Of a stretch of DNA of 64,000 nt, positions 41,744 through 49,327 are shown in pieces. This stretch comes from Bacillota bacterium. GTDB taxonomy: Bacteria > Bacillota > Clostridia > Lachnospirales > Lachnospiraceae. The position numbers and the translations under genes are program-made. The notes under the pieces are model-generated. The model saw only the letters and a program-made list of their open reading frames with translations, did not search any database and had not been told where the DNA came from. The DNA lies in assembly GCA_023437365.1 (NCBI GenBank), contig JAEZGK010000099.1:62001-126000 (forward strand), written 5' to 3'. The stretch's first letter is position 1, and each line of letters begins with the position of its first letter.

Positions 41744-42517
41744 ATGGCAGAAAGGAAGTCATACGGATCTTTGCTGAAACAATACGGACCGAAGCTATTT
41801 GCTGTGTGCTTCTGGTTGGCCGGCTGGGAACTGCTTAGCAGGTTTCTCGATAATGATATTGTGCTGGCACCACCGCTTGCTGTACTTGTCACCTTGTTTG
41901 ATTTGGTTCGGCAGACGGAGTTCTGGCAGACGATATTATTTTCTTCACTGAGGATTATTCTTGGATTTGTTTTGGCACTCACAGGAGGTACAATACTCGC
42001 GATTATTTCCTTCCGCTTCCGTCTGGTAGAGGAACTGATCTCTCCGATTATGAAGATTATTAAGGCGATGCCGGTTGCCTCCTTTATTATCCTGGCTTTG
42101 TTCTGGATAAACGTGAATAATTTATCCGTGCTGGCCTCCTTTATGATGGTGGTGCCGATGTTCTACTCTAATGTAATTCAGGGAATTAAGGAAACAGATG
42201 AGAAGCTGCTACAGATGGCAGAGGTCTATCGCTTAGGAAGACTAAAGAAATTGTCTGCAATCTACATCCCGTCTGTTGCGCCCTTCTTTCTGACAGCAGT
42301 ATCTGTCGGGATCGGCTTTGGCTGGAAGTCGGGAATTGCGGCTGAGGTAATCGGTATTCCTGCCGGCTCCATCGGAAGGATGCTGTATGAGGCGAAGCTG
42401 TATGTCATGACGAAGGAGCTTTTGGCCTGGACAGTTATAATCATTATCATCAGTGTCATTTTTGAAAAATCAGTTCTCGTGCTTTTAAGGCTGTTTCACC
42501 GGGAAAGGAGAAACTGA
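41744..42517 (+). CDS. ABC transporter permease
   Basis: A 257-residue integral membrane protein of the BPD_transp_1 type with about six helices. The start ATG 41744 follows GGAAGGAGGA directly; the earlier in-frame ATG 41717 lacks such a site. The EAA loop reads EVYRLGRLKKLSAIYIPSVA. It is similar to SsuC/ThiX permeases. It overlaps neither neighbour but the ATPase gene follows after 1 nt, so the two are tightly coupled. Confidence 0.92.
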   Translation: MAERKSYGSLLKQYGPKLFAVCFWLAGWELLSRFLDNDIVLAPPLAVLVTLFDLVRQTEFWQTILFSSLRIILGFVLALTGGTILAIISFRFRLVEELISPIMKIIKAMPVASFIILALFWINVNNLSVLASFMMVVPMFYSNVIQGIKETDEKLLQMAEVYRLGRLKKLSAIYIPSVAPFFLTAVSVGIGFGWKSGIAAEVIGIPAGSIGRMLYEAKLYVMTKELLAWTVIIIIISVIFEKSVLVLLRLFHRERRN

Positions 42518-42518
42518 T

Positions 42519-43115
42519 ATGGATATTAAGTTTACGCGGGTATCAAAACGCTTTCAAGATAAGCTACTGTTTGAAGACTTAAATCTTACCTTTCCGGAGG
42601 GCAGACTGACTTGCCTTATGGGACCTTCCGGCAGCGGTAAGACGACAATCATTAACTGCATCCTGGGACTGACCAGACCTGATTCCGGAGAGGTTACCGG
42701 AATAGAGGGAAAGCTTGTTGCGGCAGTATTTCAGGAGGACCGCCTGATAGAGCATTGGGACGCAATTAAGAATGTGAAGCTGGTATGTGATAAATCTGTT
42801 ACTACGAAACAGGTTCTGGAAGAGTTGAAGGAAGTTGGTCTGGAGGAGGCAATAAAGAAGCCTGTCAGAGACTATAGTGGAGGTATGAGGCGAAGGGTAG
42901 CTATTGTCCGTGCGATGCTGGCACAGAGCGAGCTGATGATACTGGATGAACCCTTTCAGGGTCTGGATGAGCTGCTGAAGGAGCAGGTGATTGATTATGT
43001 CAGAAGAAGGACGCTCGGGAAAACAGTGATCCTGGTAACCCATGATAGGGAGGAAGCCGAGCGGATGGGGGCAGAGTTGATTAGCCTGGATAATGTAATA
43101 CGGCAGGAGGTCTGA
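42519..43115 (+). CDS. ABC transporter ATP-binding protein (short)
   Basis: A 198-residue ATPase. Walker A GPSGSGKTT at about residues 36-44, Q-loop in AAVFQEDRLIEHW, signature YSGGMRRRVAIVRAM, Walker B LMILDEPF and switch His in ILVTHDREEAERMG are all present. It is about 40 residues shorter than SsuB/TauB because the C-terminal extension is missing; the core is complete. It energises the importer formed with the preceding lipoprotein and permease. Confidence 0.93.
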   Translation: MDIKFTRVSKRFQDKLLFEDLNLTFPEGRLTCLMGPSGSGKTTIINCILGLTRPDSGEVTGIEGKLVAAVFQEDRLIEHWDAIKNVKLVCDKSVTTKQVLEELKEVGLEEAIKKPVRDYSGGMRRRVAIVRAMLAQSELMILDEPFQGLDELLKEQVIDYVRRRTLGKTVILVTHDREEAERMGAELISLDNVIRQEV

Positions 43116-43131
43116 AGAATTGATTTTCTGG

Positions 43132-43160
43132 TTGTTTTTTTGAAGGGTTTCCGCTATAAT
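43132..43160 (+). promoter_or_regulatory. Possible promoter upstream of the four-way-junction element
   Basis: TTGTTT (43132-43137), 17-nt spacer, TATAAT (43155-43160). It would transcribe the structured element and possibly the kinase gene at 43499. Confidence 0.5.
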
Positions 43161-43172
43161 ACTTTATTAATT

Positions 43173-43255
43173 GTAGGAAACAAGGGAACGGCAAAAGGTT
43201 CGGCTGCGAAAGAAGTAGAAACAAGGGTACGGCAAAAGGTTCGGCTGCGAAAGCA
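43173..43255 (+). repeat. Tandem duplication of about 41 bp
   Basis: Unit 1 (43173-43214) and unit 2 (43215-43255) share GAAACAAGGG, then A or T, then ACGGCAAAAGGTTCGGCTGC and GAAAG. Only unit 2 continues into the full junction structure; unit 1 looks like a partial copy of its 5' part. Confidence 0.85.
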
Positions 43256-43354
43256 GCCGAATCACATGTACAGTAAGGCCTCTGGAAAGTGAACTTTCCG
43301 AGGGCCTTACTATACATGTTAATCCTGCCACCGTAGGTGACAGGACCTTTTGCC
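43231..43354. repeat. Four-way-junction-like structured element
   Basis: The outer arms GGCAAAAGGT (43231-43240) and ACCTTTTGCC (43345-43354) are perfect 10-bp complements. Between them lie three hairpins in tight succession: TTCGGCTGC-GAAA-GCAGCCGAA (43240-43261), a long stem starting ACATGTA and ending TACATGT (43264-43319) with AGTAAGGCC/GGCCTTACT and GGAAAGT/ACTTTCC inside, and CCTGCCACC-GTA-GGTGACAGG (43324-43344). Nearly every base is paired. No poly-U follows. It may be a mobile palindromic element or an RNA. Confidence 0.75.
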
Positions 43355-43498
43355 TCGTTATAGTTATATACTATTACTGCTATTATATTTGTGGCATATT
43401 GTTACATACTGTTGAGTAGAAAAGACTCAAAGAAATAATCACAGGAATAAGGGTGAAACCTTTAGAATTACAGACTATTGAGAAAGAGGTATCTTTTT

Positions 43499-44293
43499 AT
43501 GCATATTACTATCACGGGCAACCTTGGAAGCGGGAAGTCAACTATTTGCAGGTTATTAAATGAAAAGTTTGGGTTTGAGATATATTCTACCGGAAAGGTG
43601 CAGAGAGCACTTGCCGCGCAGATGGGCATGACAACTTTGGAGCTGAATCAGCTGATGTGCTCCGATAAGAAATACGACAAAATGATTGACGATGAAACGG
43701 CAAGAATATCCAGAGAGAATAAGGATAAGGACATCATCTTCGATTCGAGATTGGCTTGGCATTTTGTAGAGCACTCCTTCAAGGTTTTTGTCTCGGTAAG
43801 CTTAGAGGTGGCAGCAGAGCGGGTTATGAATGATCAGCGCGGGACTGTGGAGCAATACTCTTCCCTTGCAGAAGCCAAAAAGCTACTTTCGGAGCGTGCA
43901 GCAACGGAATGTGTTCGATATAAGGATATATATAACTTAAACTATATGGATTTCAATAACTATGACCTGATCATCGACAGCACCTATCATACCCCGGAAA
44001 AGATTGCAGAAATCATTCTGAAGGAAGCAAAGGCATATGAAATGAAACCTGTAGTAGCTACAAAAACGCTGATTTCCCCCAGAAGGCTTTTAAAGCCCAG
44101 TGATATTACCGAAGCAGATTATAAGTCCCTTGCTTCTTTAATCAAGGAATATGAAAAACTTACAGATAGTATTCCCGTGGTAGTTCAGGTGAAGAAAGAC
44201 GCGGAGAATTACACTGTAATGGAAGGAATAAACCATGCAAAAGCAGCCTTCCTGGCAGAGACTCCTTATGTACCGATCGAGGTTGTACAATAA
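43499..44293 (+). CDS. CMP-kinase-like protein fused to a ParB-like C-terminal domain
   Basis: A 264-residue protein; the start is ATG 43499 with AAAGAGGT 9 nt upstream. Residues about 1-177 resemble archaeal-type cytidylate kinase: P-loop GNLGSGKS (7-14), STGKVQRALAAQMGM, and FDSRLAWHF. Residues about 185-264 read like a ParB/sulfiredoxin-type domain: PRRLLKPSDITEADYKSL, then IPVVVQ, YTVMEGINHAKAAFL and YVPIEVV, in which EGINHA stands where G-HR is usual. The function of the fusion is unknown; kinase activity on a small molecule or RNA-linked substrate is possible. Confidence 0.65.
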   Translation: MHITITGNLGSGKSTICRLLNEKFGFEIYSTGKVQRALAAQMGMTTLELNQLMCSDKKYDKMIDDETARISRENKDKDIIFDSRLAWHFVEHSFKVFVSVSLEVAAERVMNDQRGTVEQYSSLAEAKKLLSERAATECVRYKDIYNLNYMDFNNYDLIIDSTYHTPEKIAEIILKEAKAYEMKPVVATKTLISPRRLLKPSDITEADYKSLASLIKEYEKLTDSIPVVVQVKKDAENYTVMEGINHAKAAFLAETPYVPIEVVQ

Positions 44294-44394
44294 TCATTTC
44301 CTTGGTATAATCTATCATCAAATGATAATTTTAGATATTTTTTTACATGTTTTCCCCGAGGATATTAATATTAGATTGACAGACAATAAATACA

Positions 44395-44426
44395 AGAGAA
44401 TTCATTTTAGGATGAATTCTCTTTTT
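44395..44426 (+). terminator. Terminator after the kinase/ParB-like gene
   Basis: GAGAATTCAT and ATGAATTCTC form a 10-bp stem around TTTAGG, followed by TTTTTG. Confidence 0.88.
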
Positions 44427-44452
44427 GATTCCGATAGAAGGTGGTGATTTGC

Positions 44453-45529
44453 TTGAGGGGTTTTGGAGGAAGAACGGCAGAATGGAAAAAACCTATTCTG
44501 CTCATCGTGATTACGCTCTCTGTATATTTGTGCTTTCGATATCTGCTGACTCTTATTCTTCCATTTATCTTTGCGTACTTTCTGGCATGGATTATCCGCC
44601 CTGTAACAGAAGCATTGTACCGTCGTTTAAGGCTGCCTAAAATAATCGGAGGAACTATTGCTTTATTGCTTTTGCTTGCGGTCTTTGGAACAAGCTTTTG
44701 TATGCTGATCAATATCTTGATCAGGCAGACTATTACATTGATTAAGAATTTACCGATCTACCTTAACCTGCTTTCTGTCAGACTGGACGCGATCTGTGGC
44801 TGGTGTGACAGAGTATTCGAGCTGAACTGCGGAACAATCCGGTCATTTGTAGACGGTCATATGATGCAAAGCGTAAATAAGATGAGTGCAGGAATGGTGC
44901 CGAAACTGACCCAGCATACGATTCAGATCGCTGTCTGGTTCATGAGTTTTCTGGGCCTTCTACTTATCGTAATTGTGGCAGCGGTGCTCATTGTAAAGGA
45001 TCAGTCCGAGCTGCGGGAGAAATTGGCAGATTCACACCTGTATCAGGAGGTTCACAAGATTATGCAAAGACTGTCAGCGGTGGGTATCGCTTATCTGCGT
45101 ACTCAGGGGATTATCATGATTATTGTAGCAGCGGTCTGTATTCTCGGGTTATCTCTGCTTCATAACAGCTATGCGTTTCTGATTGGCATCGGAATTGCCT
45201 TCATGGATGCGCTGCCGGTATTGGGGAGCTTTCTTGTGCTGATTCCTTGGGCAGTAATTGCACTGATCAGCGGAAATATTTACGAAGCCGCAGTTCTTGT
45301 TACAATTTTCCTGATCTGCCAGGTGATACGGGAAATCCTAGAGCCAAAACTGATCGGTAATCGAATTGGTATTAAACCCCTGTACACTTTGATTGCAATA
45401 TATGTGGGTGTAAAGCTCTTTTCAGTAGCGGGCTTTATTCTTGGGCCGATAGGGCTGATCATCATTCAGACCATTTATCAGGTGGTCAATGATTATACTA
45501 TGCCAAGAAGCGATGAGGCATCCCGGTGA
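44453..45529 (+). CDS. AI-2E/YtvI-family permease (UPF0118)
   Basis: A 358-residue membrane protein with about seven to eight helices and the typical central amphipathic region: LPFIFAYFLAWIIRPVTEAL, ISALISG-type motif IPWAVIALISGNIYEA, and VIREILEPKLIGNRIGIKPL. The start TTG 44453 is 8 nt after AAGGTGG; the upstream GTG codons lie in the Shine-Dalgarno. In Bacillus the YtvI-like members are involved in sporulation or Na+/H+ exchange; others export AI-2. The function here is not known. It ends at a terminator that overlaps the next promoter. Confidence 0.9.
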   Translation: MRGFGGRTAEWKKPILLIVITLSVYLCFRYLLTLILPFIFAYFLAWIIRPVTEALYRRLRLPKIIGGTIALLLLLAVFGTSFCMLINILIRQTITLIKNLPIYLNLLSVRLDAICGWCDRVFELNCGTIRSFVDGHMMQSVNKMSAGMVPKLTQHTIQIAVWFMSFLGLLLIVIVAAVLIVKDQSELREKLADSHLYQEVHKIMQRLSAVGIAYLRTQGIIMIIVAAVCILGLSLLHNSYAFLIGIGIAFMDALPVLGSFLVLIPWAVIALISGNIYEAAVLVTIFLICQVIREILEPKLIGNRIGIKPLYTLIAIYVGVKLFSVAGFILGPIGLIIIQTIYQVVNDYTMPRSDEASR

Positions 45530-45535
45530 AACTTG

Positions 45536-45560
45536 AAATCCGCTTGACAAAGCGGATTTT
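45536..45560 (+). terminator. Terminator after the AI-2E-family gene
   Basis: AAATCCGCTT and AAGCGGATTT flank the short loop GACA, followed by TCTGG. The loop carries part of the -35 box of the next promoter. The U run is weak. Confidence 0.65.
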
Positions 45561-45572
45561 CTGGCATAAAAT
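45544..45572 (+). promoter_or_regulatory. Promoter of the proS T-box leader
   Basis: TTGACA (45544-45549), 17-nt spacer, TAAAAT (45567-45572). It lies inside the terminator hairpin of the preceding gene. Confidence 0.8.
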
Positions 45573-45578
45573 AAGGTC

Positions 45579-45845
45579 AATGTTCCAGATAAGGGACGAT
45601 ATGGCGTGGAAGAGGAATAGTAGGTAAGTATCCTATTGCAGAGAGAGAAGTATCGGTGAAAGCTTCTTATTAGGATAATATCGAACCGGCCTCCGAGCCT
45701 TGTATGAAAGGAGTGACTTTTGCTCCCCGAAATACAACGTAATATCGGCGTTAACGATAATGAAGAGAACTGTCTTTGGCAGTTAATTAGGGTGGTACCG
45801 CCGAGTCTTTCGGTCCCTTGCGGATTGAAGGGCTTATTTTATTGT
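45579..45845 (+). promoter_or_regulatory. T-box leader of proS
   Basis: The T-box sequence AGGGTGGTACCGCCGAG is at 45789-45805 within the antiterminator, and the stem I motifs AGAGAG and GGTGAAAG lie at about 45639-45662. A 3' terminator (CCCTT/AAGGG with a TTATTTT tail, about 45814-45845) competes with the antiterminator. The specifier should be a Pro codon; CCG or CCT near 45690 is my best reading but not certain. Uncharged tRNA-Pro should raise proS expression. Confidence 0.9.
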
Positions 45846-45893
45846 CTTTTAATCTATCAGAAATATTATCATAATTTAAAGGAGAGATTTAAT

Positions 45894-47327
45894 ATGGCAC
45901 AGGAGAAGAAGCTTGTGGAAGCAATTACCTCTATGGATGTAGATTTTGCTCAGTGGTACACAGACGTCGTGAAGAAAGCTGAATTGATTGAGTATTCCAG
46001 TATCAGAGGCTGTATGATCTTACGTCCACTCGGATATGCGATCTGGGAGAATATCCAGAGGCAGCTGGATGCGGATTTTAAGGCGACCGGAGTTGAGAAT
46101 GTATATATGCCGATGTTCATTCCGGAGAGCTTATTACAGAAAGAAAAGGATCATGTGGAGGGCTTTGCTCCGGAGGTTGCCTGGGTAACTCACGGTGGTG
46201 GTGAGCCTCTTCAGGAGAGAATGTGCGTCAGACCAACCTCTGAGACCTTATTCTGCGATTTATATTCGAAAATCGTACAGTCCCACAGAGATCTTCCTAA
46301 GCTGTATAATCAATGGTGTTCGGTTGTACGTTGGGAGAAGACTACCAGGCCGTTCCTTCGTTCTATGGAATTCTTATGGCAGGAGGGACATACCGCTCAT
46401 GCGACAGCAGAAGAGGCTGAGGAGAGGACCATCCAGATGCTGAATGTTTATGCAGATTTCTGTGAGAGAGTACTCGCCATCCCGATGATCAAGGGCCGCA
46501 AATCCGAGAAGGAGAAGTTTGCGGGAGCTCATGCTACTTATACCATTGAAGCGCTGATGCATGATGGTAAGGCATTACAATCCGGTACCAGCCATAATTT
46601 TGGTGACGGCTTTGCCAAAGCCTTCGATATTCAGTATACGGATAAGAATAATACCTTACAGCATGTACATCAGACCTCCTGGGGTATGTCTACCAGAATA
46701 ATCGGTGCAATCATCATGGTGCACGGAGATGATAGCGGTCTGGTACTACCTCCGAGAATAGCACCGACACAGATCACTATCATACCCATTAGCCAGAATA
46801 AGGAAGGCGTTCTGGATAAGGCTTATGAGCTAAAGGAGAAGCTTTCTTCCTTTAAGGTTAAGGTGGATGATTCCGATAAGAGTCCCGGCTGGAAGTTCAG
46901 TGAGCAGGAGATGCGCGGGGTACCGATCCGTATCGAGATTGGTCCGAAGGATATCGAAGCGAATCAGGCTGTGATCGTAAGACGTGATACCAGGGAGAAG
47001 ATTATCGTATCCCTGGATGAGATTACGGTGAAGGCCGGAGAAATATTGGAACAGATGCAGTCCGATATGCTTGAGCGTGCTAGAAAGCATCGGGATACAC
47101 ACACCTATGTTGCTACAAACATGGAGGAATTCGAGAAGACAATCAACGAGAAACCCGGCTTCATTAAGGCAATGTGGTGCCAGGATGAGGCATGTGAAAA
47201 GGAAATCAAGGAAAAAACAGGCGCAACCTCCCGTTGCATGCCTTTTGAACAGGAGCATCTTTCTGACACCTGCGTCTGCTGTGGTAAGCCAGCGAAGACG
47301 ATGACCTATTGGGGTAAAGCATATTAA
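45894..47327 (+). CDS. proS: Prolyl-tRNA synthetase (short, ProS type 3)
   Basis: A 477-residue synthetase, start ATG 45894 after AAAGGAGAG; the open frame extends upstream to 45720 but that part lies inside the T-box. It starts MAQEKKLVEAITSMDVDFAQ and contains the class II motifs (RPTSE in motif 2-like MCVRPTSETLFCDLY, and motif 3 GTSHNFGDGFAKAF). The length and C-terminal zinc-like cysteines (CCGKPAKTMTYWGKAY) are of the archaeal/eukaryotic-type ProRS used by many clostridia. Controlled by the T-box. Confidence 0.97.
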   Translation: MAQEKKLVEAITSMDVDFAQWYTDVVKKAELIEYSSIRGCMILRPLGYAIWENIQRQLDADFKATGVENVYMPMFIPESLLQKEKDHVEGFAPEVAWVTHGGGEPLQERMCVRPTSETLFCDLYSKIVQSHRDLPKLYNQWCSVVRWEKTTRPFLRSMEFLWQEGHTAHATAEEAEERTIQMLNVYADFCERVLAIPMIKGRKSEKEKFAGAHATYTIEALMHDGKALQSGTSHNFGDGFAKAFDIQYTDKNNTLQHVHQTSWGMSTRIIGAIIMVHGDDSGLVLPPRIAPTQITIIPISQNKEGVLDKAYELKEKLSSFKVKVDDSDKSPGWKFSEQEMRGVPIRIEIGPKDIEANQAVIVRRDTREKIIVSLDEITVKAGEILEQMQSDMLERARKHRDTHTYVATNMEEFEKTINEKPGFIKAMWCQDEACEKEIKEKTGATSRCMPFEQEHLSDTCVCCGKPAKTMTYWGKAY

Positions 47328-47349
47328 TATTCATCTATAAACTATGATA

Positions 47350-47412
47350 AAAGTCTGCACAACTGCGTTTACTTGAAGAAAATGAGAGTATGAAGTTGCG
47401 GCGGACTTTTGT
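47350..47412 (+). terminator. Terminator-like structure after proS
   Basis: AAAAGTCTGCACAACTGCG pairs imperfectly with GTTGCGGCGGACTTTTG. The 3' arm includes TTTT. It starts about 20 nt after the proS stop codon and ends close to the MerR ribosome binding site. Confidence 0.6.
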
Positions 47413-47437
47413 CATAGTACAAAAGAGAGGTGATAGC

Positions 47438-47956
47438 ATGTATACCATAAAACAAATGTGCCAGGAAGGAAAGCTGTCCAGGAGTACCTTACTATATTAT
47501 GACAGCATCGGCTTACTGAAGCCAAGCCATCGGAGTGAAAGTAAATATCGATTGTATACGGACGAGGACAGGAGCAGACTTCAGAAAATCTGCACCTTCC
47601 GAGAGGCGGGAATTCCACTGGAGCAGATGAAGGAGCTTTTGGATGCGGATGTCAGCCGGGAAGCAGAGGCGCTTACCGAAAGGCTGCAATCACTGAATAA
47701 AGAAATCCGCGCATTAAGAATCAGACAGAAGTTAATCGTAGAGTTATTGAAGTCCAAATACACCTCTGACACAAAACTCATTCTGAATCAGGATACCTTT
47801 GCAGAACTTCTCTCCACAATGGGCTTTGATGATGAGCAAAGGGCGCATTTTCACAGACAATTCGAAATCAATGATCCGGTGGCTCATCGGTTTTTCCTCG
47901 AATTTTTGGGCATGGAGGAAGAGGAAATAAAGAATCTGATTTTGCACTTGACCTGA
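47438..47956 (+). CDS. MerR-family transcriptional regulator
   Basis: A 172-residue MerR-type regulator, start ATG 47438, 3 nt after AGAGGTGAT. The winged-helix part is YTIKQMCQEGKLSRSTLLYY and YRLYTDEDRSRLQKICTFREA, followed by a dimerisation coiled-coil (about residues 85-115) and a short effector domain of unknown specificity. It lacks metal-binding Cys, so it is of the drug-sensing type. An MFS gene follows after 46 nt and is the likely target. Confidence 0.9.
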   Translation: MYTIKQMCQEGKLSRSTLLYYDSIGLLKPSHRSESKYRLYTDEDRSRLQKICTFREAGIPLEQMKELLDADVSREAEALTERLQSLNKEIRALRIRQKLIVELLKSKYTSDTKLILNQDTFAELLSTMGFDDEQRAHFHRQFEINDPVAHRFFLEFLGMEEEEIKNLILHLT

Positions 47957-48002
47957 CTATAGCTTTACAGTTTATGCTTAAGCTGAAAGGCGGGTGTTAA
48001 TT

Positions 48003-49229
48003 ATGATAAATCGAAATTTTAAATTGGTCTGGATCGGTAAATTGATTTCACAGTTGGGGGATAAGTTCTATTGGATTGCTTTGGCGTGGTGGATTCTGCA
48101 GGAAACAGGCTCTACCGTATCCATGGGACTATTCATGTTTGTCTCTGCGGTACCGGGGGTTATTATGGGACTGTTTACCGGAGCCGTCAGTGACAGGTGG
48201 AACCGGAAGCACATCATGGTATTCTCGGATGCTGTTCGGGGAATACTGGTTCTATTAATCAGTATTTTGGCTTATCTGGAAATGCTATGGATCTGGCAGG
48301 TCTATGTAATCGGTATTTGCCTCTCGGTGGCAGGAGCCTTCTTTAATCCGTCCTGTCAGGCGATTTTGCCGGATATCGTCGGAAAGAAGGATTTGTCGAA
48401 AGCAAACAGTATGAGCCAGTTGGTTGATAGGATATGCTCTACTCTGGGACCGATGCTGGGAGCACTGATCGTCAGCCTTCTGGGGACCAATCCGGTATTC
48501 CTGATGAACAGTGTTTCCTTCTTTGCTGCGATGATATTGGCCGCCTTGATGCAATATGAGAGGCCTTACCTGAAGGAAGAGAAGGCAGAAGATAATATTA
48601 TTCGTGATATCGGAGTAGGATTACAATATATTGGGAAGAGAAAAAACTTACTGAAGATATTGACGATAGTCGGAGCGGCTCATTTCTTCATTGGAAGCTT
48701 ATCCGTCTGCCTGCCGTTTATGGCAAATGACCTATCGGGTGCGGGTGTCAATAATCTGGGTCTGCTTGAAATGATGTTAGGAGTTGGTCTGATAGCCGGG
48801 TCAATCTATCGCAGATGGAAGAAGACGGATTTTCTGGTGGATATGACGGAAAAGGGATTGATGAGGCTGGTGTTATGCTATGGAATATGCTTTACAGCAA
48901 TCAGTGGCGCCTGGTTTATTGGAATTACTTCGGTATTATGTTACCTCCCTATCCTTTTTCTGATCGGAGCGGTGATAGCTAACGCTGGTGTCTTCTGGCA
49001 GCTGCTTTTGCAGACCAATACGCCAACCGATATGAGAGGCAGGGTTTTCGGTACGTCGGCCTTGATTGGAAATGCATCCATGCCTATCGCATACGGTGTA
49101 GTCGGAATAGTCCTGAAATACAGTGGTATTGCTCCTGTTTTGTTGTTTAGCGGAGCAGCACTGATGGTAATAAGCGTAGCCTTTATGAAGGGAGCAAAGC
49201 TTACCGCGATCAATGAGATAAATTCTTGA
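48003..49229 (+). CDS. MFS transporter (EntS/MFS_3-like)
   Basis: A 408-residue protein with about 12 membrane helices; start ATG 48003, 8 nt after GGCGGG. The loop-2 motif appears as GAVSDRWNRKHIMVFSDAVR. It resembles the MFS_3 / enterobactin-exporter-like group: NFKLVWIGKLISQLGDKFYW and WGLLL-type FWQLLLQTNTPTDMRGRVFG. It probably exports a drug or a metabolite and is probably controlled by the MerR regulator upstream. Confidence 0.9.
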   Translation: MINRNFKLVWIGKLISQLGDKFYWIALAWWILQETGSTVSMGLFMFVSAVPGVIMGLFTGAVSDRWNRKHIMVFSDAVRGILVLLISILAYLEMLWIWQVYVIGICLSVAGAFFNPSCQAILPDIVGKKDLSKANSMSQLVDRICSTLGPMLGALIVSLLGTNPVFLMNSVSFFAAMILAALMQYERPYLKEEKAEDNIIRDIGVGLQYIGKRKNLLKILTIVGAAHFFIGSLSVCLPFMANDLSGAGVNNLGLLEMMLGVGLIAGSIYRRWKKTDFLVDMTEKGLMRLVLCYGICFTAISGAWFIGITSVLCYLPILFLIGAVIANAGVFWQLLLQTNTPTDMRGRVFGTSALIGNASMPIAYGVVGIVLKYSGIAPVLLFSGAALMVISVAFMKGAKLTAINEINS

Positions 49230-49327
49230 TCGGATTAAGAACGCATTGGAATAATGCCGGTTGAATCCTTGAAATAGCCGCCGCGCTTTGTTATAATCGG
49301 GGTAGATTTGATAAATGGAGGCTGTTC

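Noticed and set aside
45720..45893. N-terminal extension of ProS
   Set aside because: This part of the open frame lies within the T-box leader; the real start is ATG 45894 with a good ribosome binding site.
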